Below are positions 9,763 to 21,458 of a stretch of 64,000 bases of DNA, one piece after another. The first letter of the stretch is position 1. The number at the start of each line of letters is the position of its first letter. Both the position numbers and the translations under genes were made by a program. Below the pieces are notes generated by a model. It was not told the DNA's origin and ran no database searches. It saw only the letters and a list, made by a program, of their open reading frames with translations. The DNA is from Pratylenchus scribneri. Its lineage: Eukaryota; Nematoda; Chromadorea; Rhabditida; Pratylenchidae. The stretch is from the NCBI GenBank assembly GCA_030063045.1, contig JAQSEB010000075.1:380001-444000 (forward strand). The letters run 5' to 3'.

Positions 9763-10955
9763 ATGAAAATTCCAACATTATTATTTACAATTTTGTTATT
9801 AAATTTGACCACAATTTGTGTTTGTACAAATGTTAGAGGCGAAGAAGGAAATATTCCATCTGCGGAAAATGTTTATCCTCCTCCACCAAATGATGATAAA
9901 TTGGAAGGAGGAGAAGCCAATGGAATACCGGCAACTGTGAATAATGAAAATGATTTTGATGATGGCTTTGATATCAATTCGGAAGATTTTAAGGAAATAA
10001 TGGCGACGCCATTGGCCCAAGAACTCATTCATTCAAATGCGGTATTTAAATTATAAATATATTCGAATTAGCCCTTTGATCTGTGGAAAAGGGAATCATT
10101 TTTCAGTGAAATTTTAATCATAATAAATATTGTAGAGAATGGCGAAAAAAAAATTCAAGAATCAAGTTAGAGTGAAAATTTTTGAAATTAGATCAAAAAT
10201 TGCGAAAAGTATCTTCAACCTCGTAATTTTTATAGCGATATTGCGTATAACCATCACTTCATATTGTGTTGGTAAATTTACAGAGGAAGAAAATTTTTAA
10301 TGATGTGGCTTTAATTTTTTGTAACTTTCATATTAATCCTCTCTTGAATTTTCAGCCTGATTCGATGATTCCATTTTCCTCTGATGGAAATTTACCAAAA
10401 TCAGCCACAAATGTTGGCCTACAATCCCAACCAACAAAAAGAAAAAGTTTCTTAAAATGTTTTTTTAAGTAATTTCTTTTAAAATTTTTAGCGCCAATTG
10501 CTGGCGTCAAAAGAACATCAAAATATGTTATCGATGATATGCCATGGCTGATGCAAAATCGGAGGGAAAATGATAACAAAATACGGAATATGTATAGGGT
10601 TCCAGAATTCAGAAAAAATGTAGAGAGGTTCATGAGGGAAAAGAAAAATGACCAACAAAAACAACAATTTGAATTAGTAAAAAGACATCACAATTCGCAA
10701 GGAATACAAGATTCACATCCATTAATATCAGGAACGAATTTTGGAAGCCTTTCACAGGATTTTAATAAACACATTACTAGAGATAACAAAAAATTTGGGC
10801 CGAAGAAAACAGTAGGAATTTCAGCTTCGTCATTAAATACGGAACCAAAAGAACTTTTTATTCTCGGATCAAAACGGAAAACAGAAGCTCGCGGAAATAC
10901 GGTATTTTCGAGGTCTAATTCAATGCTTCAATTAGCGAAGAAGCAAAAATTGTGA
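9763..10955 (+). CDS. Gene B: secreted protein of the A/B/C tandem family
   Basis: Exons 9763-10041, 10356-10446 and 10492-10955 join in phase. It opens with the signal peptide MKIPTLLFTILLLNLTTICV and a likely cleavage after CTNVRG. Then come an acidic segment (EGGEANGIPATVNNENDFDD), a short Ser/Pro exon and a basic, glutamine-rich C-terminal part with KKNDQQKQQ, SKRKTEARG and a final LAKKQKL. These Lys/Arg clusters could act as nuclear signals after delivery, but that is inference. It lacks the coiled-coil last exon of A and C. Exon 3 shares VPEFRKNVERFMREKK with gene C (VPEYRQNGERFMKEKK). No known domain is recognised. Confidence 0.75.
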
Positions 10956-12269
10956 TGAGTCATTGTTAAACAAACAAATTCGAGTATCTAAATCAAAGCA
11001 AAGATTTGATGAAGCCAGATTGATGATTGTTTTTATGGATGTCAATTTTTCAATTTTTTATCTGTTCCTATCAGCCAAATATAAAATTTGCTTTTAAAGT
11101 TTTTGGCTTTTTACATTCATTAAATGATTTTTACCCTATAAATTCTATTATAATAGTTTGTTTATCTCTTCATTTGTAAGTGATGACAACTTTATTTTTT
11201 TTTGCAGATTTTGAAGGATCTAAAGAATTATTTTATGGCCAAAATTACATTCACTCAAATAAAATATTGATTACCGTAAAATTCTCTATTTAAAATTTCC
11301 AATAAATAAATATTTGACAAAGTTCATTCGTAGTCAATTCCGTGAAATTGAAAATTATTTCTTAAATGTTTTTGAGAAATAAAGTGAATTAAATATCCTC
11401 ATTCCCCTTTAACTTTCACTCAGATTTTCTTTTTTTAAGCCGTTCATAAACGCCATGGCCAAAAAATTAGAGAGGTGAAGAGTAAAATCTTTTTATGTAT
11501 CCATCGGCCAATAAAGCCTAATTTTCCTCTCCATTAATTCGTTGATTGAATTCTCTGTCTTTCTCTCCGCTACCGGCATTTAGTAGAGAAGCAGTGTTAG
11601 ATGCGCGCTGCGCGATCCATCAATTGAAGATGTGAGTGCCTGATGGAATGGATGATTAAATGAGATGATATATTGCGGGCACATCATTGGGAATTTGGAT
11701 TGGATCATCATCCGCCGTTGGCCAATGACAATGGACAATAAATTGCCAATCAAAGCCAAAAATAATCAAGCAAAATAAAATAATTGGAATATAATAATTA
11801 CTTTTTTTTATTTTGGACAACTTAATAATAGGTGAGACAAAATTCTATTGGTCAAATTGAAGAAATCTCGATTTTGGCCAAAATTCTTTTCTATTAAATT
11901 TGATAGCTGAATTTCTCTATATCACTTTTACAGTGTCAAATGTCAACCAAGCTCATCTAGGAGTGAACACTGAACAGTCAGCAGATGCGATACGGAATGG
12001 ATGGATACAGGGGTTGCTTGCTGCGAGCGTTGCCACGCATGGAAACGCATCGCACTGCTCACTCCACCGATTTATTTATTTTCAATCAATCATCCTTTTT
12101 GGGCATTTCGTCTTCAATGCTAAAATACTGCCAGCCTTCTCCATTTCAAATCAATGCCTTACTAATATCTTTTCTTAAGAATATTAAAAATTCACTAAAT
12201 AAATTTTTCAAAACTTGGTCATTTGTGAAAAAAAATTCACTTATTACTAAAAATAGTTCTTTAAATGAA
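10956..12269. other. Spacer between genes B and C
   Basis: The first 500 bases resemble the 3' flanks of A and C (TTTTTGGCTTTTT and a following AT-rich block, then GATTTTGAAGGATC and ATGGCC as at 8640-8690). From about 11500 the sequence is the duplicated upstream module of the family. No separate gene is seen. Confidence 0.55.
11500..12269 (+). promoter_or_regulatory. Upstream module of gene C, near-identical to that of gene B
   Basis: It aligns with about 8940-9762 with small indels (for example the segment 9120-9240 is shortened) and few substitutions in the last 450 bases. The start ATG of gene C (12270) follows an out-of-frame ATG at 12265 that is closed at once by TGA. Confidence 0.55.
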
Positions 12270-13871
12270 ATGAAAATTCCAACATTATTATTTACAATTT
12301 TGTTATTAAATTTGGCCACAATTTGTGTTTGTACAAATGTTAGAGGCGAAGAAGGAAATATTCCATCTGCGGAAAATGTTTATCATACTCCACCGAATGA
12401 TAATAAATTGGAATTGAGCAAAGGAAAAGGTTACTTAAAATGTTTTTATTACTAATTTTTTAGAACCGATTGTTGGCACTAATCAAAAAGATGATACAAA
12501 CATTTCATTATTGATGGACAATCGACGGAATAGGGATAATAAAACACAGAGTTTGGATTTGGACAGCGTTCCCGAATACAGACAAAATGGAGAGAGATTC
12601 ATGAAAGAAAAGAAAGAGAGATATTTCAGCCAAATGTTGCATTTAAATACCCTGTTGGCAGTAAACAAAGGTTTAAAAAATATAATAATTATTCATAATT
12701 AATAATAAAATTTTGTTAAAAATTTTTTGATCATATTTTTTAATTTGAGACAAAAGTATTGGCCAACAAATTGAAGCGGCAAAAAACTTTGGTCACTCTT
12801 TTGTTGAACAACAAAAGCAACAAAAACAGCCACATAAATTGCAATTCGTCGAACCGCCACAGAAAAAACAAAAAATCGAAGCAAGAAATTTGGGAAAGCA
12901 AAGCAAAAATCATCCTCACAAATTGGAATATTCCCACCTATCAAAAATTCATGGCGAGAGTTCACAGCTGGATTCTAATAAAAATTCTGGATTTAATAGA
13001 CAATTTGAGCAGAAGAAGCCAATAGATCAGCCAGCTTTGGAGTCAAATCCGCCACCGAATAATATCATCATTCTCGATCCGGATTCGGAACCGGAAAAGG
13101 AAGTTCAGGGAAATACCGGATCTTCGAGATCGGATTTATTGCCTCAATTATGGAACCAAAAATCCAATCAGCAACGAAGGCAAATGATTCAAATCCAAAA
13201 AGGAGAAACCACAATCCAATCAAAACAACAATTTTCTCATTCTCATCAGCCGCCACAGCATATACCGTCAGAAGCAGGTAGCTTTTCCCCAAGAATGAGA
13301 AAGGGGTGAGCAATGTTTTATTAAAGAGGAAATTTCCTAAAGTCCTGGTTGGACAATTTAGATTTATTTGGTCAAAAATTCTAAATATCAGCCCCTATGA
13401 TAAAAAACTTCTCTGAGGAAATATTTTGCTAATCTAAGTTTTGGCGATGATAAAACTATTGTTAACTTAGAAAAGAAATATCTTTCACCATCCATCATCC
13501 TTAATATTATAGTACAACAAATTGCGCCGCCGAAAATGGAGGAGGAGCTGAATAAAAAAATGAAAGCGAATATTATTGCTAATGCAAAAGTATCGGCTAA
13601 TTTACTAAATATTAAAGAACAATTGGATAATAATAAAATTTTATCGGAATCTGAAAAGCAATTGATAAAACAACATTCAGAACTTTATGCTGAAAAAAAA
13701 GTTTTGGAATTAGAAGGAAAGAGATTAAACAAAAAAATATCTGATAAAATTTCAACGGAATCTGAAATACAGTTGATAACACAACATGCAAAACTTTATG
13801 CCGACAAAAAAGTTTTGGAAGCAGAAGAAAAGAGATTAAAAGAAGAAATATCAAAATTAAAGAAAAATTAA
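12270..13871 (+). CDS. Gene C: secreted coiled-coil protein of the A/B/C family
   Basis: Exons 12270-12429, 12464-12670, 12750-13277 and 13513-13871 join in phase. The signal peptide is almost identical to that of gene B. The acidic segment is cut short relative to B (NVYHTPPNDNKLE, then directly the next exon). Exon 3 is rich in Gln, Asn, Ser and Lys and has PPQKKQKIEAR, a basic cluster like a nuclear signal. Exon 4 is a long charged coiled coil with two internal copies of a unit of the form (E/L)xxAK(K/V)LExE(G/E)KRLxxxIS. It ends EEISKLKKN, matching gene A. Function unknown; signal peptide plus basic cluster plus coiled coil suggests a secreted effector. Confidence 0.75.
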
Positions 13872-14260
13872 AATTTATATAAAGAGTTATTATTTGTCTA
13901 TGACAAATTCGAAGAACAAAAAGTATACAACAGATTTGAGGGATTATTTTAAATGATGACATTTTTTTCTTTCCTTATTCTAAATGTTTAAATCCCCTAA
14001 CCCCACAAATATCGGCAATGTAATTTTTGGTTTTTTATAAACATGAAGAGATGTTGATGAATGTTTTTTGATTTCTAGAAGATCCAATTTTTCGTTTTAT
14101 TTTAATCCTAATTCTCATTCATTGCTATTTTTGGCTTTTTATAAATTCATTACATTTATAAAACACTATAATCTTTAAAATAATATGTTTATTTCTTGTT
14201 CGAAGAATATTCTGATATTACCATCAATAACTTTAAGGTTTTATCGGTTTATGATTGATT
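13872..14260. other. 3' flank of gene C
   Basis: No gene is seen. The sequence CCCCACAAATATCGGCAATG and TTTTTGGCTTTTTATAAA recalls the flanks after A (8490-8600) and B (11090-11170), marking the right end of the tandem unit. Confidence 0.5.
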
Positions 14261-15447
14261 CAGAGATTGGTAGACGTCCAGTAGGTGGTCGACGTCTACT
14301 TGACATTTAACTCGACATGGACAGTCGAGTCGAGTTACCTCGACTCGACATTACTTGATGTCGAGTCGATGTCGAGTCGAGTTGTGAAATCTAATGTCGA
14401 TGTCGAGCTGATTTTCTCGACATTTTCCTCGACATTTACTCGACTGTCGACCTCAATTTTTGGACCAATTTATGTAATTTTTGACCTATTTTTACTCATT
14501 TTTAAACAAATTTTCGTCTTTTGAGTTTTATAATTTTTTGGTGATAATATAATTGGTTAAGATAAATTGTCAATTCATTTATGGATGTCAATTTTTTTTA
14601 TCTGCTATTTCAATTTTTTTTATCTGCAATTTTTTGGAACATTTTTTTATCTGCTATTTCAATTCTTTTTATCTGCAAGGTTTTTTCTCCTTTTCTTTTC
14701 CTTTCTTCATGCTTATCTCTCATCCCCTTTGCTCTCTTGCTTACATAAACGGTTCCAGGGGTGCGCGGAAATCAAAAAGAAGGCGCGCGGGATATCCGGA
14801 TATATGAGGATTAAGGAGGATTAAGTGGGATTAAGCCTCGAAATGGATGCGAAATGGACCGGAAGGCCACTGGAAGGTCAGGGAAAGGTAACAGAGGCCC
14901 GGAGATTGCGCGAGATTAAACTGGATATAGGGGGATTAAGATGGATATAGGGGGTTAAGCCGGATTAAGCTTAGTTAGGGGCTAGGATTAGGGTTATGGT
15001 TAGGGGCGGCATGGGATCTAGGGGCTAGGGGCTTAAGGGTTCGGAGCATGAGGGATATAGCCAGATATAGAGGGATTAAGGTGGATAAAGGGGGATTAAG
15101 CCGGATTAAGCTTAGTTAGGGGCTAGGGATTTCTTCAACTCCAAGAAATAATTATTTTTAATTTTTTTTTAATTATTTTATGCATATTTGAATGAATAAA
15201 GAATTTTTGTCCATGGAAAATTATGATTTTAAAAAAATGTCGAGGTCAAAGTAGACTGTTGATGTCAAAATAGACTGTCGAGGAAAATGTCGAGAAAATA
15301 CCTCGACATCGACAGTCGAGTCGATGTCGAGTCGAGGAAAAAATTGTGGGAAATGTCGAGTCGATGTCGAGTTGAGGAAAAAAATTTTGAGAAATGTCGA
15401 GTCGATGTCGAGTCGAGTTGCGAAAAAGTGATGTCTACCAATCTCTG
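14261..15447. mobile_element. Non-autonomous hAT-like element (1187 bp)
   Basis: The ends CAGAGATTGGTAGACGTC and the inverse GTCTACCAATCTCTG are flanked by perfect 8-bp duplications, GATTGATT (14253-14260 and 15448-15455). About 200 bases at each end are arrays of TCGAGTCGATGTCGAG-like units in opposite orientation. The middle holds a GC-rich GGATTAAG/TTAGGG-like block (14760-15130) and AT-rich sequence. No transposase reading frame. Confidence 0.88.
14760..15130. repeat. GGATTAAG / GGGTTAGGG-like repeat block
   Basis: Degenerate repeats of GGATTAAG and GGATATAGGGG merge into TTAGGGGCTAGG and GGTTATGGTTAGGGGCGGC. The last motif is nearly the same as one at 39850-39870, and the GGATTAAG part recurs at 48290-48480. 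The block sits inside a hAT-like element and looks like an older insertion or satellite. Confidence 0.65.
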
Positions 15448-15668
15448 GATTGATTGATGTTGGAGAATGGAAATTTAAAATGCAAATGGAATTTTTATTT
15501 ATTTTAATGAAATATTCAATTATGCTGATTCATTTTTTTTCGAATTGACAAAATTTTTAGATTAATCAAAAATTTAAGTTACATAAATTGTGTAGGAATA
15601 TTTTCATAATATTACTGAAAAATGTTCGCCTGATATTGTTTCTTATCAATTATTCAAATTTTGATATT

Positions 15669-17878
15669 TTATTTCTGAATTTTCCTTGTAAGATGTTCCC
15701 AAATTCGTCTGTCCATTGATGATTTTCTGCTTGTGTTTGATGTTGATTGTTCCGGTTCAAGGACATTGTATTTTGGGAATGTGCCAACAAAGAGGAAATG
15801 GCCATTTCCTTTCTCCTTTTTCTCCATATTTCCTTCGCCTTTGCAAGGAAGGAAGAGGACAAAAGCAAAAGGATGGTCGGCATTAAATATTATTGGCTTC
15901 GGCTCCCGCCGGTATGATCCTCCACCAGTAAAACAGAAATTATATTCTTTGAGGCAGATTCGGCTAACTCCTGCTGCTTCTGAACCTTCTTCATTCACCT
16001 GTGTTGTAGAGGAATGACGATGACTTTTATTAATATATATTTATGCAGAAATTCAATAAAATTTTAATTTAAAAATATTTTTAACATTTTTCATTTAATC
16101 AAAAAATTTTTTCCTTAAAAAGTGAATTTTTTTTCTGAATTATTGATTGTACATATTTTTGAAAATAAATCCCCGAATCATAAACAAAAAAATGAATCAC
16201 CTCAATAAATGCCTTTTGAAATGTCTCACTGATGTGCAAATTCCCTCTTTCTCCTTTGTCTCCATTTTTGGCTCCAACAATTCCCTCAAAATTAGCTTTG
16301 TCTGCATTGAATGCCGTTTCAAGTCCAAGTTTTTCCAATTCATTGTTCATCATAAAACTCGATTCCAATTTGAATTTTGGCAAACTTACCTAGAATAAAT
16401 ATTTTCAATTAATTTTTTAATACTTGTTTAAAAGTAACGTAAATATCGCTATATGTCTTGTGATGGTAATCCAACTCAAATTGCTTATAAAACATTAAAT
16501 ATCTTAAGGATCCAAATCAAAGTCAGTATCAAATTAAAGATATATTGTTGCCTAATTAAATTATATGATTTTTAATTACTTAAAAATTAATGGAATTTAT
16601 AATTAAATTTACCTTAATTGATTGTTCTTCCCCCAAATCCAATTGTTCAAAAAGGCCAGCATAATATTGGCCAATTGTGGCTTTGTAATTTTCCAATATT
16701 GGATATCCTTTTGCCAAGTAAATTTTGTTGGCCAATGCCACAATGCATTTGCATTTTCCATCACCGTAGGTGCAAATAATTTCCTTTATTCCCTTATTGT
16801 CATTGTCCGTATCCGTATCGGTACTTTTTCCCTCCTTTGCTTCTTCCGTCGATGGCACTTCTAATTTTTCTTCATCTATTTTCCTCCTTTTCTCATCTTC
16901 TTCTTCTTCTGCTTCCTTTCTTGCCTTCTCCTCTTCTTGAATCTTTTTATGAAGGAATTCTTGGCACAATCCACCAAAAAATTGTTGCGTTTTCAATTTT
17001 TGTTCCTCCGAATTGGATACACCTTAAATAATAGCGAAAATCTACTTTCTATTTATTGAAAATATTGAATTTTCAATAATTTTTTATTTTTGAATTAAAA
17101 ATATGTATGTTTTTTAGATGCATATTCGAACAAAATATAATAATTCGGTTCGAACCGAATCGATAATTGAGTGAGGGTTTGGCTTAAAAAACCATTAAAT
17201 TACAAAATTTTAAAAAATAAACCGAGCTCTCCATCACTATATTGTTTTCCCATTTTGACTGTACTGTACCCCTAATTTTTGTCCAATCAGCCTGCTATCC
17301 TATCAATCAAATATTGCCCCCATCCGCATTTATACTAAATTCGCCATTTTTCTTTCACAATTGTTCTTTTTCACTATTCATTTTATTTTTCCTAATTTCA
17401 TGCCCAATTGATAAATAATAATTTAAAGCCAAATTCCATTTTAATTCTTATCCTCTTCTTTGGCCAACTGGGAAGTTTATGGTCTCAGCCCAGGCCTGGG
17501 GTCTGAGCCTAGGCCCAGCTCATGACCCAAAAAATTTAGCCCTAGATTTTAACTGGATCTTCTAATCTGTAATTCCAAACTTTCGATTACTCTATTGTTC
17601 ATCCCAATTAAATAAATTTAATTTAATATGAACAAACCAGTTAACAATTTGGCCAATTCCTCAGCAGTTTCTCCTTCTGCCCCCACATAAACCATAGCAA
17701 GCGCAATTGAAATGGACAAAGGTGAGAGGATTATGCCATCCTCTTTTTCGTCCCTTTTATCATTTTTGCCTGTTTTTGAGGCCACTAATCGCAATAAATC
17801 AAAAGCGAAATCGGCTTGTCTTTCGCATAACAATTTGTCATTTTTGTTGTCATTGTCCATTTGTTGTGCTTCCGACAT
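15669..17878 (-). CDS. Intracellular-type serpin lacking the central part of the fold
   Basis: Minus-strand exons 17638-17878, 16613-17022, 16201-16389 and 15669-15998 join in phase (about 389 residues). The start has FAFDLLRL and [20 protein letters not shown], the classical serpin helix A/B signature. Exon 2 has an acidic insert ([15 protein letters not shown]) followed by [13 protein letters not shown]. Exon 3 gives [18 protein letters not shown] and ADKANFEGI. Exon 4 gives the hinge [12 protein letters not shown], a reactive loop, then [12 protein letters not shown] and FLFVGTF. The hinge is of the inhibitory kind. Between SIK at the end of exon 2 and VSLPKF about 110-130 residues expected in serpins (helix F to strands 3A, 3C and 1-3B, including the NAIYFKG region) are absent, and the 223-base intron holds no exon. 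There is no signal peptide. The C-terminus has an unusual extension of about 40 residues. Confidence 0.85.
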
Positions 17879-18851
17879 TGTAGATGAAACCTTTCAGAAA
17901 TGTTGCAAATTTGGATGGACAAAATGAAAAAGGGGTGAAAAATTGTCACTCAAATATAAAATATTGATTAATTTAAGAGCCAGGGCATTTTGGCTTGCTC
18001 TGCTTCTAGGCATTCTACAGCCAAACCTCATCCTCTCCAAAGAATTGACCATTGGCCTTGGCCATGGCCATTACTCGTCAATGGATCCCATTTGGAGAGA
18101 AATAAGCAAAGGAAAAATAAGTATTTTGGATTGTTCTTCTTTTCTCGCACTCTGCATCTCACCCAGCAGAGATGTCACATCATAGTCTCCTTTGTCCCTC
18201 TAAAAATGACCAGCAGACCACTGACTAATGGCCACTCCACAACAGCGGCACAAATTCTGGCCAAGAGCCAATTTGAGGGAAATATAAGAAAAAAAAATAT
18301 TATATGTAGATCATCTCATCAGATCCATTTAGCATTTAGAGTTTTTAGCCAAAGATTGGATATGCACCAATTCCATTCGTTGAATTTGAATATACATTTT
18401 AAATGAGAAAACAATGAGATGAGAAAGCAGCAATGAAAGAATTAAAAATATGCACTGGTCATTTGCTGATTTGAAGAAGAAAAAATTAAATTTAATTGAT
18501 TTAATTATTTGATCAATCTTTTTTCTTTCTTTTTTTCGAATTTTTTAATTTCTCTCTTTTGATTTTTTTATTAAATTTTTATATAAAAAATTCTTTTTTT
18601 TTCAAAAATTATTGAAACAATTTTTTGCTAAAGAAAATGATACGGGGAATAAAATTGACCATTTTTCGATTCTATTTAAAAGACGATGATTTCCATAATA
18701 AACATTGGGTAAATTCAATAATTTTATGTGTAAATTAATTATCATCCTTTATTAAGAAATAAATTTATCAAAATTTCAAACGATTTTCTTGTTTAAAAAT
18801 GATTTTTCTCATCACTCTCAGACAGTCAGTTCAATCCCTCATTATCCCTAT
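17879..18851. promoter_or_regulatory. Region upstream of the serpin
   Basis: No exon is supported. The part from about 17960 to 18260 is less AT-rich than its surroundings, with TGGCC-rich segments, and may hold the serpin promoter; no core element is identifiable. The MATH-gene terminus lies at its right edge. Confidence 0.35.
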
Positions 18852-19813
18852 TTATTGTTTAATTGAATAATGATCGATTGTTGATTCAGTGAGACGAAAA
18901 GCCACATTTAAATGCAAATTATTTTCCAGCGTAACAAATCCATTTTCGGTGTTGATGATATGCTAAAATTGAAAGAATAATTTTTATTATAAAAATTTAT
19001 GAAACTACGGAATTAACCTTAATTTCCGCAAATTTTTGAATGCAGAATCCATAATCCAAATTAATCCGAAAATTTGTCCGTACTTGATAATCTTTATTGC
19101 ATACAAAAAAGCCACAATCCGGACTAGGAAGCACATGTTTTAGAGTAAAATTCCTGAAAAATTATCAAAAAGAATTAAAAAGATTTATTTTGATTAAAAA
19201 TGGCTGATTTTGCAATATTCCTCAAAATCATAAAATTCTTTTCAATTTTTAATGGAAATAATATATAGTCTGTTGTCATATAGAAATTATTTTTATTTAT
19301 CTAATTAATATTATTAAAATAATTTTTATTTATCTAATTAATATTATTATATTAAAATTAAATGATAGTCATATAGATCTCAGAAGTTAGGTAAATTTAA
19401 TATACTGATGAAATTGCATTTAATAGCACAATATTGGCTATCTATATTTACTGACATATTGGTCTTTCAGAAATATTAAATAATTATCCAAGTTATGGCT
19501 ATAAAATATTATGAGTTTTTAAAGATTTTTAATTTACTTTAATTCAATATATTTTTAGGATAATGAATTTAGTATAATTATTTTAAAGCATTTATACTCT
19601 GATCCGACAGTATTTTAAGATAGAAATGATTGAGGAATTCATTTAAACTTTTACTCACACTTCTCCTCGCACATTGAATTCGCCATTGTACCCATTTGGT
19701 GGACGTAAATGCACTAAAATGCCGAGATGTGTTGGATCCCATTTGTCCGAAACTGTTGCCCACCATTGAAAATTGGCCACAACAATTTTCAATGATGTGA
19801 TGTTGAATTTCGA
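18852..19813 (-). CDS. MATH-domain exons
   Basis: Minus-strand exons 19659-19813, 19018-19153 and 18852-18962 join in phase and end in TAA. In order they show ITSLKIVVANFQWWATVS, THLGILVHLRPPNGY, NFTLKHVLPSPDC, LDYGFCIQKFAEIK and ENGFVTLENNLHLNVAFRL. This is the strand pattern of a MATH (TRAF-C-like) domain: a short domain for peptide binding, often in ubiquitin-ligase adaptors or, in nematodes, in expanded MATH-only families. The 5' edge is unresolved: the acceptor at 19866 leads into another frame (GSLDLILPLHMLTASK) and a switch occurs near the repeated TCGAAAG/TCGAAA at 19805-19818. The region may be the C-terminus of the gene at 20022-21458 carrying a frameshift, or a separate gene. Confidence 0.6.
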
Positions 19814-20021
19814 CTTTCGAGGCAGTCAACATATGCAAGGGCAAAATTAGATCAAGTGATCCACTAAGTGCTATAAATTTTTTTAAATATTTATTTCTAT
19901 TAAAATAAAAATTTTATTACTTTTTTAGTTTAATATAATATTAATTAATAATAAATTATAATTTTGCTTACAAAATAAGACAAAATTGGTTTAAAAATTT
20001 TTTAATATTGATAAAAATTAC

Positions 20022-21458
20022 GTTTTATTTGCAGATCACTATGAATTTTAGCCTCCAATGTTTGAATTTCGGCTATTTTGGCTAATTCTTTGCTTCTAAT
20101 TTTCTCCAATGCTTCATTTTTCTTATTTTTCTCCTCCAATTCCTTGGCCAATTTTTCGTTATATTTTCGGGCATCCTCCAAGTCAATAATTTTATCCGAA
20201 AGCAATTTTGCCTTGTCTTCCAATTCTATATCCAAATCAGATAATTTATTCTTCATTCCCGCAATGGCCGAATCGGAACCACGAATTATGACAATGCAAA
20301 AAGGTAAAAGAATGAAGACGAAGAATGCAAATGTTCTAATAAAAAATATTTTATATGAGAAATCTTCGGTTAAATTTCGATTTCGATTTTTGAAATTTAG
20401 AAAAAAAATTAACGAAAAAGTAGTATTTTAAGGTATTTTTAAATTGTTTAAAAGTCAAAATTTCATTTGGGATTTTTGCTTTTATTATGATCCCAACCAT
20501 CTTTAAAGGCTACTAAAATCGGTGCTTATCAACTTTGGTTCCCTTCTCCCTTTTTGGATCAACTATGGAAAAGTGAAAAGTCCCCTCTATAGGTCGTTAG
20601 GAAGGGATATATAGGCTCATTCAGGGAGTTGGGATATCATAAAACCTAACCCCAAATGATTATAATTCAATCCTAATTCTGATAATTCACAAGGGGACCC
20701 TTCATTTTTCCCTTCTCAAAAGAGGACTCAAAATCGGTAAGTACCCTAAAATTTATTCGATATTATATTTATTAAGAATATAAAAAACAGTTACCCCCAA
20801 ATTAAATATTTGTAATTGAATTTTGGTTCGTCCAATTTATGTTCATTCTCTTTTTCCTTTTCTGATTCATCCTGGAAATTCAATTTCGTTGGTACATTCG
20901 TACGGTGAAATAGTCCAAATCCTTTCGGTGTTTCATCATTCAATGCCTCCATTCCAGATTTGTCCACCTCTTCTTGTTCTTCATATTGACGCATCATTTC
21001 TGTTGGTGCTTTTCCCATTGTGCCATCATTCTTGGCTTCTACTCCCAGTTTATCCATCCTCTCTTCGTTTTGCATCAAATGTTCTCTTTCATTATTTTTT
21101 AATTGTTCTTTGTCCTTGTCGTTGGATTGGGTATCAGTATTCGTGTTAATTCCGAATATTTGTTTATCCATTGTTTCACTTAAATACGACGAATTTGATG
21201 GTATTGAAAAAGTAGGAGAAGATTTGTTGATTGCATTCTTTCCTTCGTTCTTGAGGGTCGACATTTCATTCTTAATTTTAATTTAAATTAATTTAAATAT
21301 TAATTCACCTTCACTTTTTGCAATTCGTCTGCCAATTTATTCATATCTTTTACATTTGCAAAACGATATGAATTCATTGAAGATTCCGATTCTTCAATGT
21401 CAAGGCCCTCTTCATCAGCAGCAAAAGAAATGGATGAATTGGTTGAATTTGAATTCAT
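20022..21458 (-). CDS. Single-pass membrane protein with coiled coil
   Basis: Minus-strand exons 21309-21458, 20795-21270 and 20022-20335 join in phase. The first 50 residues are Ser/Asn- and acid-rich (MNSNSTNSSISFAADEEG). Exon 2 is hydrophilic, about 160 residues, low in hydrophobics. Exon 3 starts with one strong membrane segment, TFAFFVFILLPFCIVIIRG, followed by a long heptad-like coiled coil (LSDLDIELEDKAKLL, then YNEKLAKELEEKNKK). The topology suggests a cytosolic N-terminus and lumenal or external coil, or the reverse. The last exon ends with a donor in phase 1; the next acceptor gives a stop after a few residues, while MATH-domain exons follow downstream. No family is recognised for the N-terminal part. 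Confidence 0.65.

Noticed and set aside
9391..12178. An 84-residue frame conserved in two copies (from 9391 and 11900), looking like a small gene pair
   Set aside because: The whole surrounding DNA is equally conserved, the frame has no signal peptide or domain, and it lies directly upstream of the start codons of genes B and C; it is explained by the duplicated upstream module.
14980..15040. TTAGGG-like runs as a telomere or subtelomere
   Set aside because: The runs are short, degenerate and lie inside a mobile element. The usual nematode telomere unit is TTAGGC and no pure array is present.
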